DNA from: a virus
Reading direction: 5' to 3' (one strand)
Length of the DNA: 20,335 bases
Virus record (IMG/VR): IMGVR_UViG_3300023184_003370
Location: 1-20,335 of that record
Numbering within the stretch: the first letter of the stretch is position 1; every line of letters starts with the position of its first letter. Under the pieces are notes generated by a model, which worked only from the letters and a program-made list of their open reading frames with translations, was not told the DNA's origin and did no database searches. A program made the position numbers and the translations under genes. Below, one piece after another: positions 1 to 6,488 of this stretch.

Positions 1-165
1 GTTTATATTCAAGCTACCAACGGTTGCTGTGAGAATCGCGGTATTATGGCCCATAGTAGTCTCACCCAAACCACAGTTCTTCACGGTGCATTCAAGACTG
101 ATCCGGGCGTGAAGAAAGAGTTCTTTGACAACATCAAACTACAACAGGACTTTGCTCCGCGATGA
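1..165 (+). CDS. C-terminal end of an unidentified phage protein (partial)
   Basis: The first reading frame is open from the window edge to a TGA at 163-165 and gives the last 54 residues of a protein whose start is outside the window. The fragment holds a Cys-Cys pair near its beginning (TNGCCENRG), a Ser/Thr-rich stretch and a charged end (DPGVKKEFFDNIKL) finishing in FAPR. I do not recognise a family. The next gene starts inside its stop codon (ATGA), which points to translational coupling and supports this being a real gene end. The function is unknown. Confidence 0.6.
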   Translation, partial: VYIQATNGCCENRGIMAHSSLTQTTVLHGAFKTDPGVKKEFFDNIKLQQDFAPR

Positions 166-275
166 TAATTATTACTGATCGCTCTGGTGACATTCAGTTG
201 CCAGTTGAAGAAGGCCTGTTGGAATGGTTGCAGACCAACTATCCCTACTCCCAATACCACCTGGCGGAGATTTAA
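162..275 (+). CDS. Small phage protein of unknown function (37 aa)
   Basis: This is a 37-residue frame whose ATG at 162 overlaps the TGA of the preceding gene, and whose TAA at 273-275 abuts the next ATG at 276. It begins with a hydrophobic strand (MIIITD) and continues with an acidic, aromatic segment (EEGLLEWLQTNYPYSQYH). No signal peptide or known motif is visible. The support is positional: it fills the space between two genes exactly, and the overlap pattern matches that of neighbouring genes. It is too short for a family call. Confidence 0.5.
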   Translation: MIIITDRSGDIQLPVEEGLLEWLQTNYPYSQYHLAEI

Positions 276-599
276 ATGGGAAAAAAGAGACCAAAGATGT
301 CTGAAGCAGACTTAGAAGCGCTCGAGGCATTGAAAGAAGAATTTGAAGCACTAACCATAGAGGAGAATCAAATGGCAAAATCAAAAGCAAAGGCCGCAGG
401 GCCAGTTAAAAAACTCAGTGACAAGTTGACCAAGGTCAATGAGTCATTCACTATCAACATGTATGACAATGGCTACATGATTGAAGTGGGCGGCAGAGAC
501 GACGAAGACAACTGGAAGACTGCCAAGATCATGGTAGGCACTGTGGAAGAACTCTTGGTGCTGGTACGTGAAGCAACCGAAATTGAAAGAGCAGACTAA
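276..599 (+). CDS. Small charged phage protein of unknown function
   Basis: A 107-residue protein. Residues 1-32 form an acidic, Leu/Glu-rich probable helix (EADLEALEALKEEFEAL). A Lys/Ala-rich linker follows (MAKSKAKAAGPVKK). A C-terminal part of about 55 residues has alternating hydrophobics typical of a small alpha/beta fold and ends in an acidic helix. The first ATG (276) follows GGAG about 7 nt upstream. A second candidate start at 372 has an equally good AGGAG just upstream, so a shorter 75-residue form could also be made. The stop overlaps the next ATG (TAATG). No family was recognised. Confidence 0.7.
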   Translation: MGKKRPKMSEADLEALEALKEEFEALTIEENQMAKSKAKAAGPVKKLSDKLTKVNESFTINMYDNGYMIEVGGRDDEDNWKTAKIMVGTVEELLVLVREATEIERAD

Positions 600-769
600 T
601 GGCAAAAAAGAAAATTGAACTATACGCAGAAGCACCTTATAAACAAGGTTACGATTCTGCAATTGCAAAAGAAAAATTTGTCAATCCATATTCTGATATT
701 GAAGATGCAGAGGCCGACGCTGATGATTATCAGCGTGGATACGACAACGCTACAGAAGAACAGGTGTAA
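599..769 (+). CDS. Small acidic phage protein of unknown function (56 aa)
   Basis: A 56-residue frame starting at the ATG that overlaps the previous TAA by one base and ending in a TAA at 767-769, two bases before the next gene. It starts with a lysine cluster (MAKKKIELY) and turns strongly acidic (SDIEDAEADADDYQRGYDNATEE). Two similar Tyr-containing motifs, YKQGYDSA and YQRGYDNA, suggest a short internal repeat or a two-helix hairpin. No known domain is seen. The tight spacing and sensible composition support it as real. Confidence 0.65.
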   Translation: MAKKKIELYAEAPYKQGYDSAIAKEKFVNPYSDIEDAEADADDYQRGYDNATEEQV

Positions 770-771
770 TC

Positions 772-1155
772 ATGGCCACTTGGGTTCTAACCACTAAGAC
801 CAAAAAGAATGCTGTTGAAAAGCAGTTTTGGTACAAAGATGGAAAAGTTATTATCCGCGAAGAAGGCTATCGTTGGGGCAAGTTCTATTGCGAAAGCGAT
901 GAGCGCCCCGATGTGGATCTTGCCAACCCCGATGGCTATGAACTTGGCGGCACTGAGTATGACTGGGAACTTGATCATCTTGACGATGGCTGTTGGGCAG
1001 ATTGGACATATCCAGACGACATGACTGAAGAGGAACAAGAAGCAATTGAAGCAGCCTGGGAAGAAGATTTCTACGATGGTATGGAAGGCTTGGGCTGGTC
1101 AAACGACGACACTGAATACTGGTTTTACGGCGAGTTGGAACTGGAACAAGCATGA
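772..1155 (+). CDS. Conserved acidic Trp/Tyr-rich phage protein, function unknown
   Basis: A 127-residue, strongly acidic protein rich in Trp, Tyr, Asp and Glu. A basic N-terminal third (TKTKKNAVEKQFWYKDGK) leads into an acidic core (DDGCWADWTYPDDMTEEEQ) and an aromatic C-terminus (DDTEYWFYGELELEQ). From memory it resembles hypothetical proteins of T4-like cyanophages; this is family recall and not a checked match. There is no catalytic motif, signal peptide or membrane segment. High negative charge would suit a DNA-mimic or a protein-binding role, but that is only inference. Its stop overlaps the ATG of the HIT gene by 4 nt. Confidence 0.75.
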   Translation: MATWVLTTKTKKNAVEKQFWYKDGKVIIREEGYRWGKFYCESDERPDVDLANPDGYELGGTEYDWELDHLDDGCWADWTYPDDMTEEEQEAIEAAWEEDFYDGMEGLGWSNDDTEYWFYGELELEQA

Positions 1156-1544
1156 CTGATTTAGAAATTGCATATCAACAAGATATTGCACCCTGGGATG
1201 ACCGTGTGGAAGAACTTTCAGACTATCACGTGGTTGCGTTTCGCGATCGTTATCCGGTTACGCCCGGCCATTTGTTGTTTGTGCCACAGTACAATACTGA
1301 TGATGTAATCATGGAATGTTTTGAATCGGCTATGTTGCATGGTCGCCGTATGGTGGCTGATGGCAAGTGTGATGCATTCAACATCGGCATCAACATGGGT
1401 CGTGAAGCAGGCCAGACTGTGATGTATCCGCATGTGCATTTGATTCCGCGTCGTGTAGGCGACTGTGCAGATCCTGTTGGTGGTGTGCGTGGTGTGATTC
1501 CTGGTCAAGCTAATTACAAAACAGCAGGCTATCAAAAACCATAA
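1152..1544 (+). CDS. HIT-family nucleotide hydrolase/transferase-like protein
   Basis: A 130-residue protein of the histidine triad superfamily, whose members hydrolyse or transfer nucleotides (Ap4A hydrolases, nucleoside phosphoramidases). The N-terminal signature DRYPVTPGHLLFVP (32-45) and the C-terminal QTVMYPHVHLIPRR (88-101), followed by PVGGVRGVIP, match the bacterial/phage HIT branch. The usual triad HxHxH reads Y92-P-H94-V-H96: the nucleophilic middle His and the last His are kept, while the first His is Tyr. Length fits a minimal HIT domain. It overlaps the preceding stop by 4 nt and sits one base before the Rieske gene. The cellular substrate is unknown; clearing of alarmone-type dinucleotides is one option. 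Confidence 0.88.
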   Translation: MTDLEIAYQQDIAPWDDRVEELSDYHVVAFRDRYPVTPGHLLFVPQYNTDDVIMECFESAMLHGRRMVADGKCDAFNIGINMGREAGQTVMYPHVHLIPRRVGDCADPVGGVRGVIPGQANYKTAGYQKP

Positions 1545-1545
1545 T

Positions 1546-2358
1546 ATGTTTCTAGGGCTCAAACAAGATTTCAAATCCGATAGTGCAACGCCTATTGATC
1601 AACTTGATAAAAAGTGGTCAGTAGTAAATCACTACGGTCGTTTTTATTTGTTGTCCAATGTGTGTCCGCATCAGCACAGCAGAATCAGCAATTGTGAAAC
1701 ATCCAAGTTAACGTGCCCATACCATGGTATGCAATTTGATTTATTGGGACTAGGCATTGGTAACGATCTGGTGCTACAAAAAAAATCTTGCCACAGTGAT
1801 AGTGCTATGTTGTTTGATCACGCAGTGCCTTATAGTTTTCCAATTCCAACAGAACACTTTGAACTGGTAGAGCATCGCCAAGACACAGTGAACGCATCAG
1901 TTGAAACAATCATGGATGTGTTCTTGGACATAGATCACATTCCTGTTGCACATGCGGGCGTGTATGATCGAATTGGTATTGTAACAGTTGGTCGTGTGGT
2001 GTATGAAACCTTTGATGGTGGTTCTGTACAATTTGTACCCCCACAATTTAACAACCACATGATTGCACAAGATCAAGATTTAAATCTTGGTGCTTGTTGG
2101 ATGGCACTGTATCCCGGCACAATGATTGAATGGCAGCCTGGTGCGCTATTTGTTACCGTGGCAACCAACAGTGGTGTACAAGTGTACAAATATCGAGACA
2201 CAAGATATCCACTCAGCAGTTGGAACATTAACGAAGATGTATGGGAGTTGGCCTGGAGTCAAGATAAAACTCTTAGTGAAAACATAGTTGAGTTTGGTCA
2301 CACTAATCTAGATCAACTCAAACAACATCATAGGATTTATTATGCTGTGCAGAGATAA
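1546..2358 (+). CDS. Small Rieske [2Fe-2S] non-heme iron oxygenase-like protein
   Basis: A 270-residue protein with two parts typical of a ring-hydroxylating oxygenase alpha subunit. Residues 25-65 hold a Rieske motif, C40-P-H42 then C57-P-Y-H60 (C-X-H-X14-C-X2-H), which binds a [2Fe-2S] cluster. Residues 128-136 (DIDHIPVAH) fit the D-X2-H-X4-H motif where two His bind the catalytic mononuclear iron and the Asp bridges electron transfer. The third iron ligand, expected nearer the C-terminus, could not be assigned with confidence. It is shorter than typical alpha subunits (about 330-450 residues), and no reductase or ferredoxin gene is in view, so host electron carriers are inferred. It overlaps the downstream PP-loop gene by 17 nt. 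Such an enzyme could hydroxylate or demethylate a small molecule, base or sugar; the substrate is unknown. Confidence 0.85.
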   Translation: MFLGLKQDFKSDSATPIDQLDKKWSVVNHYGRFYLLSNVCPHQHSRISNCETSKLTCPYHGMQFDLLGLGIGNDLVLQKKSCHSDSAMLFDHAVPYSFPIPTEHFELVEHRQDTVNASVETIMDVFLDIDHIPVAHAGVYDRIGIVTVGRVVYETFDGGSVQFVPPQFNNHMIAQDQDLNLGACWMALYPGTMIEWQPGALFVTVATNSGVQVYKYRDTRYPLSSWNINEDVWELAWSQDKTLSENIVEFGHTNLDQLKQHHRIYYAVQR

Positions 2359-3205
2359 CTGGATTGACATCAGTTGGGACGGACTTCCACAGCGCAAACA
2401 AAAAGAAAACTTGCGTGTGATATTCAATCAAAAGGCTGACAAGATTATACCGTTTGATCAAGCATGTGATCAAACTGCACATGAAATTTATAGCCAATAC
2501 AAAAATTTATACGTTGCACTTAGTGGCGGATGTGACAGTGAGAATGTGGCTAATACATTCTACAGAAACAATATACCGTTTACTCCTATTATTTTAATTT
2601 ACAACAATGTAGATGATCAGGAGCAAGTGACAGAAAGTTTATACGCCATTGAATGGTGTAAGAAACACAAAATTGAACCATGGGTAATTCATTCACAAAA
2701 CTTTATTGGGTCACTAGAAGAACGTGCTGCATTTCTTAATGTTAAACCTAGATTATTTTTTGGTAATGTTACCAGTTTGATGTTAGCAACACATGTTAAA
2801 GAACGCAATGGACTATTGGTAACTGGATATCAGTTAGAATACTATCCTGATCACGAGCAAATGACATACTTAGAATCACAACTGGGAAACTATGTGGGGT
2901 TTGTGATGGAAGAAACTGATCGATATTTAGAAACAATGTGCCCTGATCAACACCCTTGGGGATTTCATTATTGGAGTCCAGATATTTTAGCGGCGTTTGT
3001 CAACGAATGGGATACCAGTATGACCATGCAAGAAAACAAAGCCAATATCTATAAAGTACCACATCGACCAAAGCTCAGTTATCCAAAAGACTTCGCACCA
3101 CCAGACATATATCACAATCGACATTTGTTATTATCTCAATTTGGTACGTTGGATTGTGCGCTACTAGGCACAAAACAATCACTACTCGAAAAACTTGTTA
3201 AATAG
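2342..3205 (+). CDS. PP-loop ATPase-like protein (ATP-pyrophosphatase superfamily), role unknown
   Basis: A 287-residue protein with the PP-loop SGGCDSE at 61-67 after a hydrophobic strand (NLYVAL), the signature of enzymes that adenylate a substrate with release of pyrophosphate (asparagine synthetase, GMP synthetase, QueC, TilS, sulfur transferases). The following layout (PIILIYNNVDDQEQ, then EWCKKHKIEPWVIH) fits the adenine nucleotide alpha-hydrolase fold. It lacks the C-terminal Cys-rich zinc site of QueC and carries no glutaminase domain, so QueC, AsnB and GuaA are not supported. Its ATG lies 17 nt inside the Rieske gene, implying coupled translation and perhaps a shared pathway. It appears more AT-rich than its neighbours, which may hint at separate acquisition. 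The closest subfamily is uncertain. Confidence 0.75.
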   Translation: MLCRDNWIDISWDGLPQRKQKENLRVIFNQKADKIIPFDQACDQTAHEIYSQYKNLYVALSGGCDSENVANTFYRNNIPFTPIILIYNNVDDQEQVTESLYAIEWCKKHKIEPWVIHSQNFIGSLEERAAFLNVKPRLFFGNVTSLMLATHVKERNGLLVTGYQLEYYPDHEQMTYLESQLGNYVGFVMEETDRYLETMCPDQHPWGFHYWSPDILAAFVNEWDTSMTMQENKANIYKVPHRPKLSYPKDFAPPDIYHNRHLLLSQFGTLDCALLGTKQSLLEKLVK

Positions 3206-3237
3206 TTCTTTCAGCGGCCTGTCCGGCATCATCCCGC

Positions 3238-3266
3238 TATACAAACTCTGCTGCCTATGCTATAAT
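3238..3266 (+). promoter_or_regulatory. Sigma70-type promoter of the queD-yhhQ unit
   Basis: A perfect -10 box TATAAT (3261-3266) preceded by TGC forms an extended -10. A -35-like TATACA (3238-3243, four of six consensus bases) lies exactly 17 nt upstream. It sits in the 76-nt gap before queD, followed by AGGAGG (3271-3276) and the ATG at 3282. The extended -10 sequence TGCTATAATACA recurs before the GIY-YIG gene and before 18794. A 6-bp inverted repeat, CCTATG/CATAGG (3254-3259 and 3268-3273), brackets the -10. Confidence 0.8.
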
Positions 3267-3281
3267 ACATAGGAGGACAAT

Positions 3282-3785
3282 ATGGCAAATCAACCCCGTC
3301 AATACACATATACCAGCACCAAAGAGTATCATGATGCATTTCCCTGCGCATACCGTCAATGGCGTGCCGACAGCCACTGCAACTTAATTCATGGTTATTC
3401 ATTCTCAATGAAGTTTTACTTTGGCACAGACAATCTGGATGTGCGCAACTGGGCAGCCGACTACGGCGGTCTCAAAGAACTGAAGAAAACTTTGGAAGAT
3501 CAATTTGATCATACCTTACTAGTGTCTGCAGATGATCCAGAGTTGGAAACATACCGACTGTTGCAACAAAAGAAAATGGCCAAACTCACAATCCTTCCAC
3601 GCTTAGGTTGCGAAGGTTTGGCAGACATGCTGTACAAGTATGTTAATGGTGTTTACATTCCGGACCTGTGGGGACCGGGTGAAGCAGAGCGTCTCTGGTG
3701 CTATCGTGTGGAAGTGCGCGAAACACAGAGCAACATGGCTTTCCGAGAAGGCCATCGCGAGTGGATGGAAGATCTATTCGTTTAA
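3282..3785 (+). CDS. queD: QueD/PTPS-like protein (6-carboxytetrahydropterin synthase family)
   Basis: A 167-residue member of the 6-pyruvoyl-tetrahydropterin synthase/QueD family. QueD converts dihydroneopterin triphosphate to 6-carboxy-5,6,7,8-tetrahydropterin, the second step of 7-deazaguanine synthesis. Family landmarks are SHCNLIHGYSF (31-41) with catalytic Cys33 and zinc ligand His37, DYGGLKELKK (60-69), the catalytic Asp-His pair at 76-77 (QFDH), the LGCEGLAD region (108-115), and Glu147-Thr148 near the C-terminus. Two of the three usual zinc histidines appear replaced: HGH reads HGY (Tyr39) and the early AAHR reads CAYR (Tyr24). The start follows AGGAGG with 5-nt spacing and its own promoter. 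YhhQ follows after 17 nt and QueE lies about 4.3 kb downstream, supporting a 7-deazaguanine role. True QueD activity is uncertain because of the substitutions. Confidence 0.85.
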   Translation: MANQPRQYTYTSTKEYHDAFPCAYRQWRADSHCNLIHGYSFSMKFYFGTDNLDVRNWAADYGGLKELKKTLEDQFDHTLLVSADDPELETYRLLQQKKMAKLTILPRLGCEGLADMLYKYVNGVYIPDLWGPGEAERLWCYRVEVRETQSNMAFREGHREWMEDLFV

Positions 3786-3802
3786 TATAACAAGGAAAAA
3801 TC

Positions 3803-4429
3803 ATGTTAGATCGAATCTTAAATGGCGTTGACCGTGCATTGGCCTACAAGCTCATGCTGGCACATATTATTATTATTGCTATCAGCAACTACATTGTGCA
3901 ATTCAAATTCTCAGTGTTTGGTGCGCCATTGGCAGCAGCCGCGTTTACATTCCCACTAGTGGTTGTGCTAACCGACTTGACTGTGCGACTGTTGGGCAAA
4001 CAAACTGGTCGTGCTGTGATTGCATTGGCATTCATTCCTGCTATCATTGTGTCAATGGCAGTGGTCAAACTGGGCGGCGCTCCTGACTCAGTGGCATTCC
4101 GCATTGGTCTTGGTAGTGGTTGTGCATATTTCATCAGCAACTTGCTTGATGTGTATGTGTTCCAATACATTCGTGAAAAGTATGCTACTTGGTGGATTGC
4201 ACCTGCATTGAGTTCAGTTGTTAGCACATTCTTTGATACCTATGTATTCTTCTTTACTGCATTTGCTGGCGGTGCCAATGAGTTCATGGCTGCCAACTGG
4301 CACATTGTTGCAACCAACAATTCAATCAGCAAGATCATTGTGAGTCTGGTAGTTATTCTGCCTGTGTATGGTTTGCTGTTGAATCAACTGCAAAAGAAAA
4401 TAGTAGACGACGTCAAACAGCCCGACTAA
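3803..4429 (+). CDS. yhhQ: YhhQ-type queuosine precursor (preQ0/preQ1) transporter
   Basis: A 208-residue integral membrane protein of the Vut_1/DUF165 (YhhQ) family, which imports the 7-deazaguanine precursors preQ0 and preQ1. Family landmarks are SNYIVQ (28-33), TFPLVVVLTDLTVRLLGK (49-66), NLLDVYVFQYIR (about 113-124) and the SSVVSTFFDTYVFF segment. About six hydrophobic segments are visible, and length is close to E. coli YhhQ (about 221). The ATG follows AAGGA (3792-3796) with 6-nt spacing, 17 nt after queD, so the two share a transcript ending in the terminator just downstream. A phage copy would boost uptake of precursor for DNA or tRNA modification. Confidence 0.92.
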   Translation: MLDRILNGVDRALAYKLMLAHIIIIAISNYIVQFKFSVFGAPLAAAAFTFPLVVVLTDLTVRLLGKQTGRAVIALAFIPAIIVSMAVVKLGGAPDSVAFRIGLGSGCAYFISNLLDVYVFQYIREKYATWWIAPALSSVVSTFFDTYVFFFTAFAGGANEFMAANWHIVATNNSISKIIVSLVVILPVYGLLLNQLQKKIVDDVKQPD

Positions 4430-4443
4430 TGGTTATTAACCAT
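4429..4443. repeat. 15-bp palindrome overlapping the yhhQ stop codon
   Basis: The arms ATGGTTA (4429-4435) and TAACCAT (4437-4443) are perfect inverted repeats around a single T, starting on the last base of the yhhQ TAA. It lies 5 nt before the terminator stem and may act as an mRNA 3'-end structure or a protein-binding site. The single-base centre makes a stable RNA hairpin unlikely without melting the inner pairs, so its role is open. Confidence 0.5.
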
Positions 4444-4448
4444 CTATT

Positions 4449-4474
4449 AACCCAGGGCTTGTCCCTGGGTTTTT
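4449..4474 (+). terminator. Rho-independent terminator after yhhQ
   Basis: A perfect 9-bp stem, AACCCAGGG (4449-4457) with CCCTGGGTT (4463-4471), a 5-nt loop (CTTGT) and a run of five T (4470-4474), which overlaps the last stem bases. It lies 19 nt after the yhhQ stop and closes the queD-yhhQ unit before the next gene at 4515. This is the clearest intrinsic terminator in the window. Confidence 0.92.
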
Positions 4475-4514
4475 AACAAGTTATCTCTAGGGTTTGAAAC
4501 AGATTAAATACACT

Positions 4515-6488
4515 ATGAATAAAAAAACAATAAGTTTTGTACAGCCTAACTTTCAGCAAGGTCCCGAGGAATTTAATGCATACTACTTGCCATACTCTGC
4601 AGGTGTGATCTTGAGTTATGCATTTGGATTTGAGCACATTAAAAACACCTGGGAAATTGACGAATTGATTTGGCGTAGAGAGCCGATTGAAGAAGCGGCC
4701 GCAAGACTACAGCACAATGACATTGTGGCATTTAGCACCTACGTGTGGAATCACAGATACAACTATAAACTTGCGCAACGAGTTAAAGAACTCAACCCTC
4801 AAGTGAAAATTTTGTTTGGTGGTCCAGAAATAGCCAACACTGATCCAAAATTGTTTGAAAAAGAACCTTTCATGGATCTTGTAAGCAAGATGGAAGGTGA
4901 AATTACATTCAAGCGTATATTAGAAGACTTTGACACTGACTTCTCTCATATTCCTGGCCTGTTGATCAACACCCCAACAGGTCTAATAGATACTGGTGAT
5001 TGTGCCAGGATCGACAATCTTGATCAAATTCCCAGTCCATATCTCACAGGAATTTTTGATCGTATCATGGCAGAAAACCCTGATGTAATTTGGAATGCTA
5101 CATTAGAAACCAATCGTGGGTGCCCTTACCAATGTACCTTTTGCGATTGGGGTAGTTTAACCTATAACAAAGTTAAAAAGTTTGAACTCACTAGAGTGTT
5201 TCATGAGTTAGACTGGATCGGCCGTCACTGCGGATTTGTTACCATCACCGACGCTAACTTTGGCATGTTCATTGAACGTGACAATATGATTGTGGACAAG
5301 CTAATTGAAGTACAAAAACGTTGGGCCAAGCTGGCGTCATTCTCCATGACATGGGCCAAGAATCAAAAGAACGAAGTGGTTGGCATTGTAAAGAAACTGA
5401 TTGATGAAAGTCCCAACTTTGGATCAGGTCTCACTGTGAGCGTACAGAGTATGGACCATGATGTGTTGGAAAACATCAAACGTAGAAATTTAGATCAGCA
5501 CAAGATTGACGAAATCTTTGCCTTGTGCGATCGCAACAACATTCCTGTGTATACAGAAGTGATTCTTGGATTGCCGGGCGAAACTGTGGAAACATGGAAA
5601 GAAGCTTTTTGGAAAATCTTCCGTGCAGGCAATCATACTGGAATCAACATTTTGCAAGCTCAGCTGTTGGAAAACGCCGAGATGAATCTCTTGCAGAAGA
5701 GAATGTGGAAGATTGAGTCCATTCCAGTGTATGACTATATCAGTGGCAGCTACGGCGATGTTGATTTGATTGAATGTATCGATGTTGTGATTAGCACAAA
5801 AGATATTCCCAAAGAACAGATGTTGACTACCCTGGTATGGAATAGTTTCATACAAACTTTTCATATTAACGGATTGACCACTTATATTGCAAGATACTTG
5901 GCCAAAGCGCATGGTATCGATTACAGTGAATTTTATGATGCGTTTTATCAGCATATCCAACGTGACTCTTGGATGCAACAACAATTTGCTGACACACACA
6001 AATACTACGAGCTATGGACCACTACTGGGCTTGCTAACCATCCACGGATTGGCAACGTAGAAGTCACTGGTCAGAACCTCATGCATAGAATAACACTGAA
6101 CATGCAATTGGAAAACAAGATTGACCATGTGTTCGATATCATTGACAATTTTGTAAGAACCACGTATACTATTGACAGCAACATACTAGAACAGTTGTTG
6201 CAATTTCAAAGAAACTATGTGATTGACTACAAAGATTTGCCAGCATTGCCAATCAAACAAACGTTTGATTACGACTTCCTTGGATATTTGTTAGACAATT
6301 CTGACATAGCCACATCATGTGTGTATCAATTTGATACTGGTGAAGACAAGACCATGAGCATAGAAAGATTTTTAGAAAATATGTATTTTGGTCGCAAGAG
6401 AAATTTTGGAAAAACAACAATAACAAAAACTAATTCAGCCAACTTACCTGAAATAGAATATGACAACAGAGAACTTATTACCCCCTGA
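4515..6488 (+). CDS. B12-binding-type radical SAM enzyme
   Basis: A 657-residue protein. Residues 1-160 resemble the Rossmann-like cobalamin-binding domain found before many radical SAM cores (VAFSTYVWNHRYNYKLAQ, then KILFGGPE at 98-105), though no clear DxHxxG base-off motif is seen. The radical SAM core carries C203-X3-C207-X2-C210 (RGCPYQCTFCDWG) for the [4Fe-4S] cluster that cleaves SAM, followed by TITDANFGMF, SVQSMD and EVILGLPGET, all typical of this class. A 250-residue C-terminal region is unassigned. Such enzymes methylate unactivated carbons or rearrange substrates. I prefer the ATG at 4515 over an upstream TTG at 4494 because the family-like sequence starts there. A weak late-promoter-like ATTAAATA lies at 4503-4510. 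It overlaps the glycosyltransferase gene by 29 nt, suggesting a shared pathway. Confidence 0.88.
   Translation: MNKKTISFVQPNFQQGPEEFNAYYLPYSAGVILSYAFGFEHIKNTWEIDELIWRREPIEEAAARLQHNDIVAFSTYVWNHRYNYKLAQRVKELNPQVKILFGGPEIANTDPKLFEKEPFMDLVSKMEGEITFKRILEDFDTDFSHIPGLLINTPTGLIDTGDCARIDNLDQIPSPYLTGIFDRIMAENPDVIWNATLETNRGCPYQCTFCDWGSLTYNKVKKFELTRVFHELDWIGRHCGFVTITDANFGMFIERDNMIVDKLIEVQKRWAKLASFSMTWAKNQKNEVVGIVKKLIDESPNFGSGLTVSVQSMDHDVLENIKRRNLDQHKIDEIFALCDRNNIPVYTEVILGLPGETVETWKEAFWKIFRAGNHTGINILQAQLLENAEMNLLQKRMWKIESIPVYDYISGSYGDVDLIECIDVVISTKDIPKEQMLTTLVWNSFIQTFHINGLTTYIARYLAKAHGIDYSEFYDAFYQHIQRDSWMQQQFADTHKYYELWTTTGLANHPRIGNVEVTGQNLMHRITLNMQLENKIDHVFDIIDNFVRTTYTIDSNILEQLLQFQRNYVIDYKDLPALPIKQTFDYDFLGYLLDNSDIATSCVYQFDTGEDKTMSIERFLENMYFGRKRNFGKTTITKTNSANLPEIEYDNRELITP

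Noticed and set aside
2342-3205. PP-loop protein as QueC, completing the preQ0 pathway
   Set aside because: It has SGGxDS but lacks the C-terminal cysteine zinc site and other QueC features, so only the superfamily can be claimed.
3206-3281. Possible tRNA or riboswitch in the gap before queD
   Set aside because: The 76 nt have no cloverleaf or preQ1-type pseudoknot pattern, and the promoter occupies the second half, leaving no leader RNA for a riboswitch.
4494-4514. TTG start for the B12-type radical SAM gene
   Set aside because: It adds seven residues without family support; ATG 4515 is the simpler start.
5490-5999. Antisense open frame of 169 codons within the radical SAM gene
   Set aside because: It lies wholly opposite a strongly supported gene, has no ribosome binding site or domain, and is a shadow frame.
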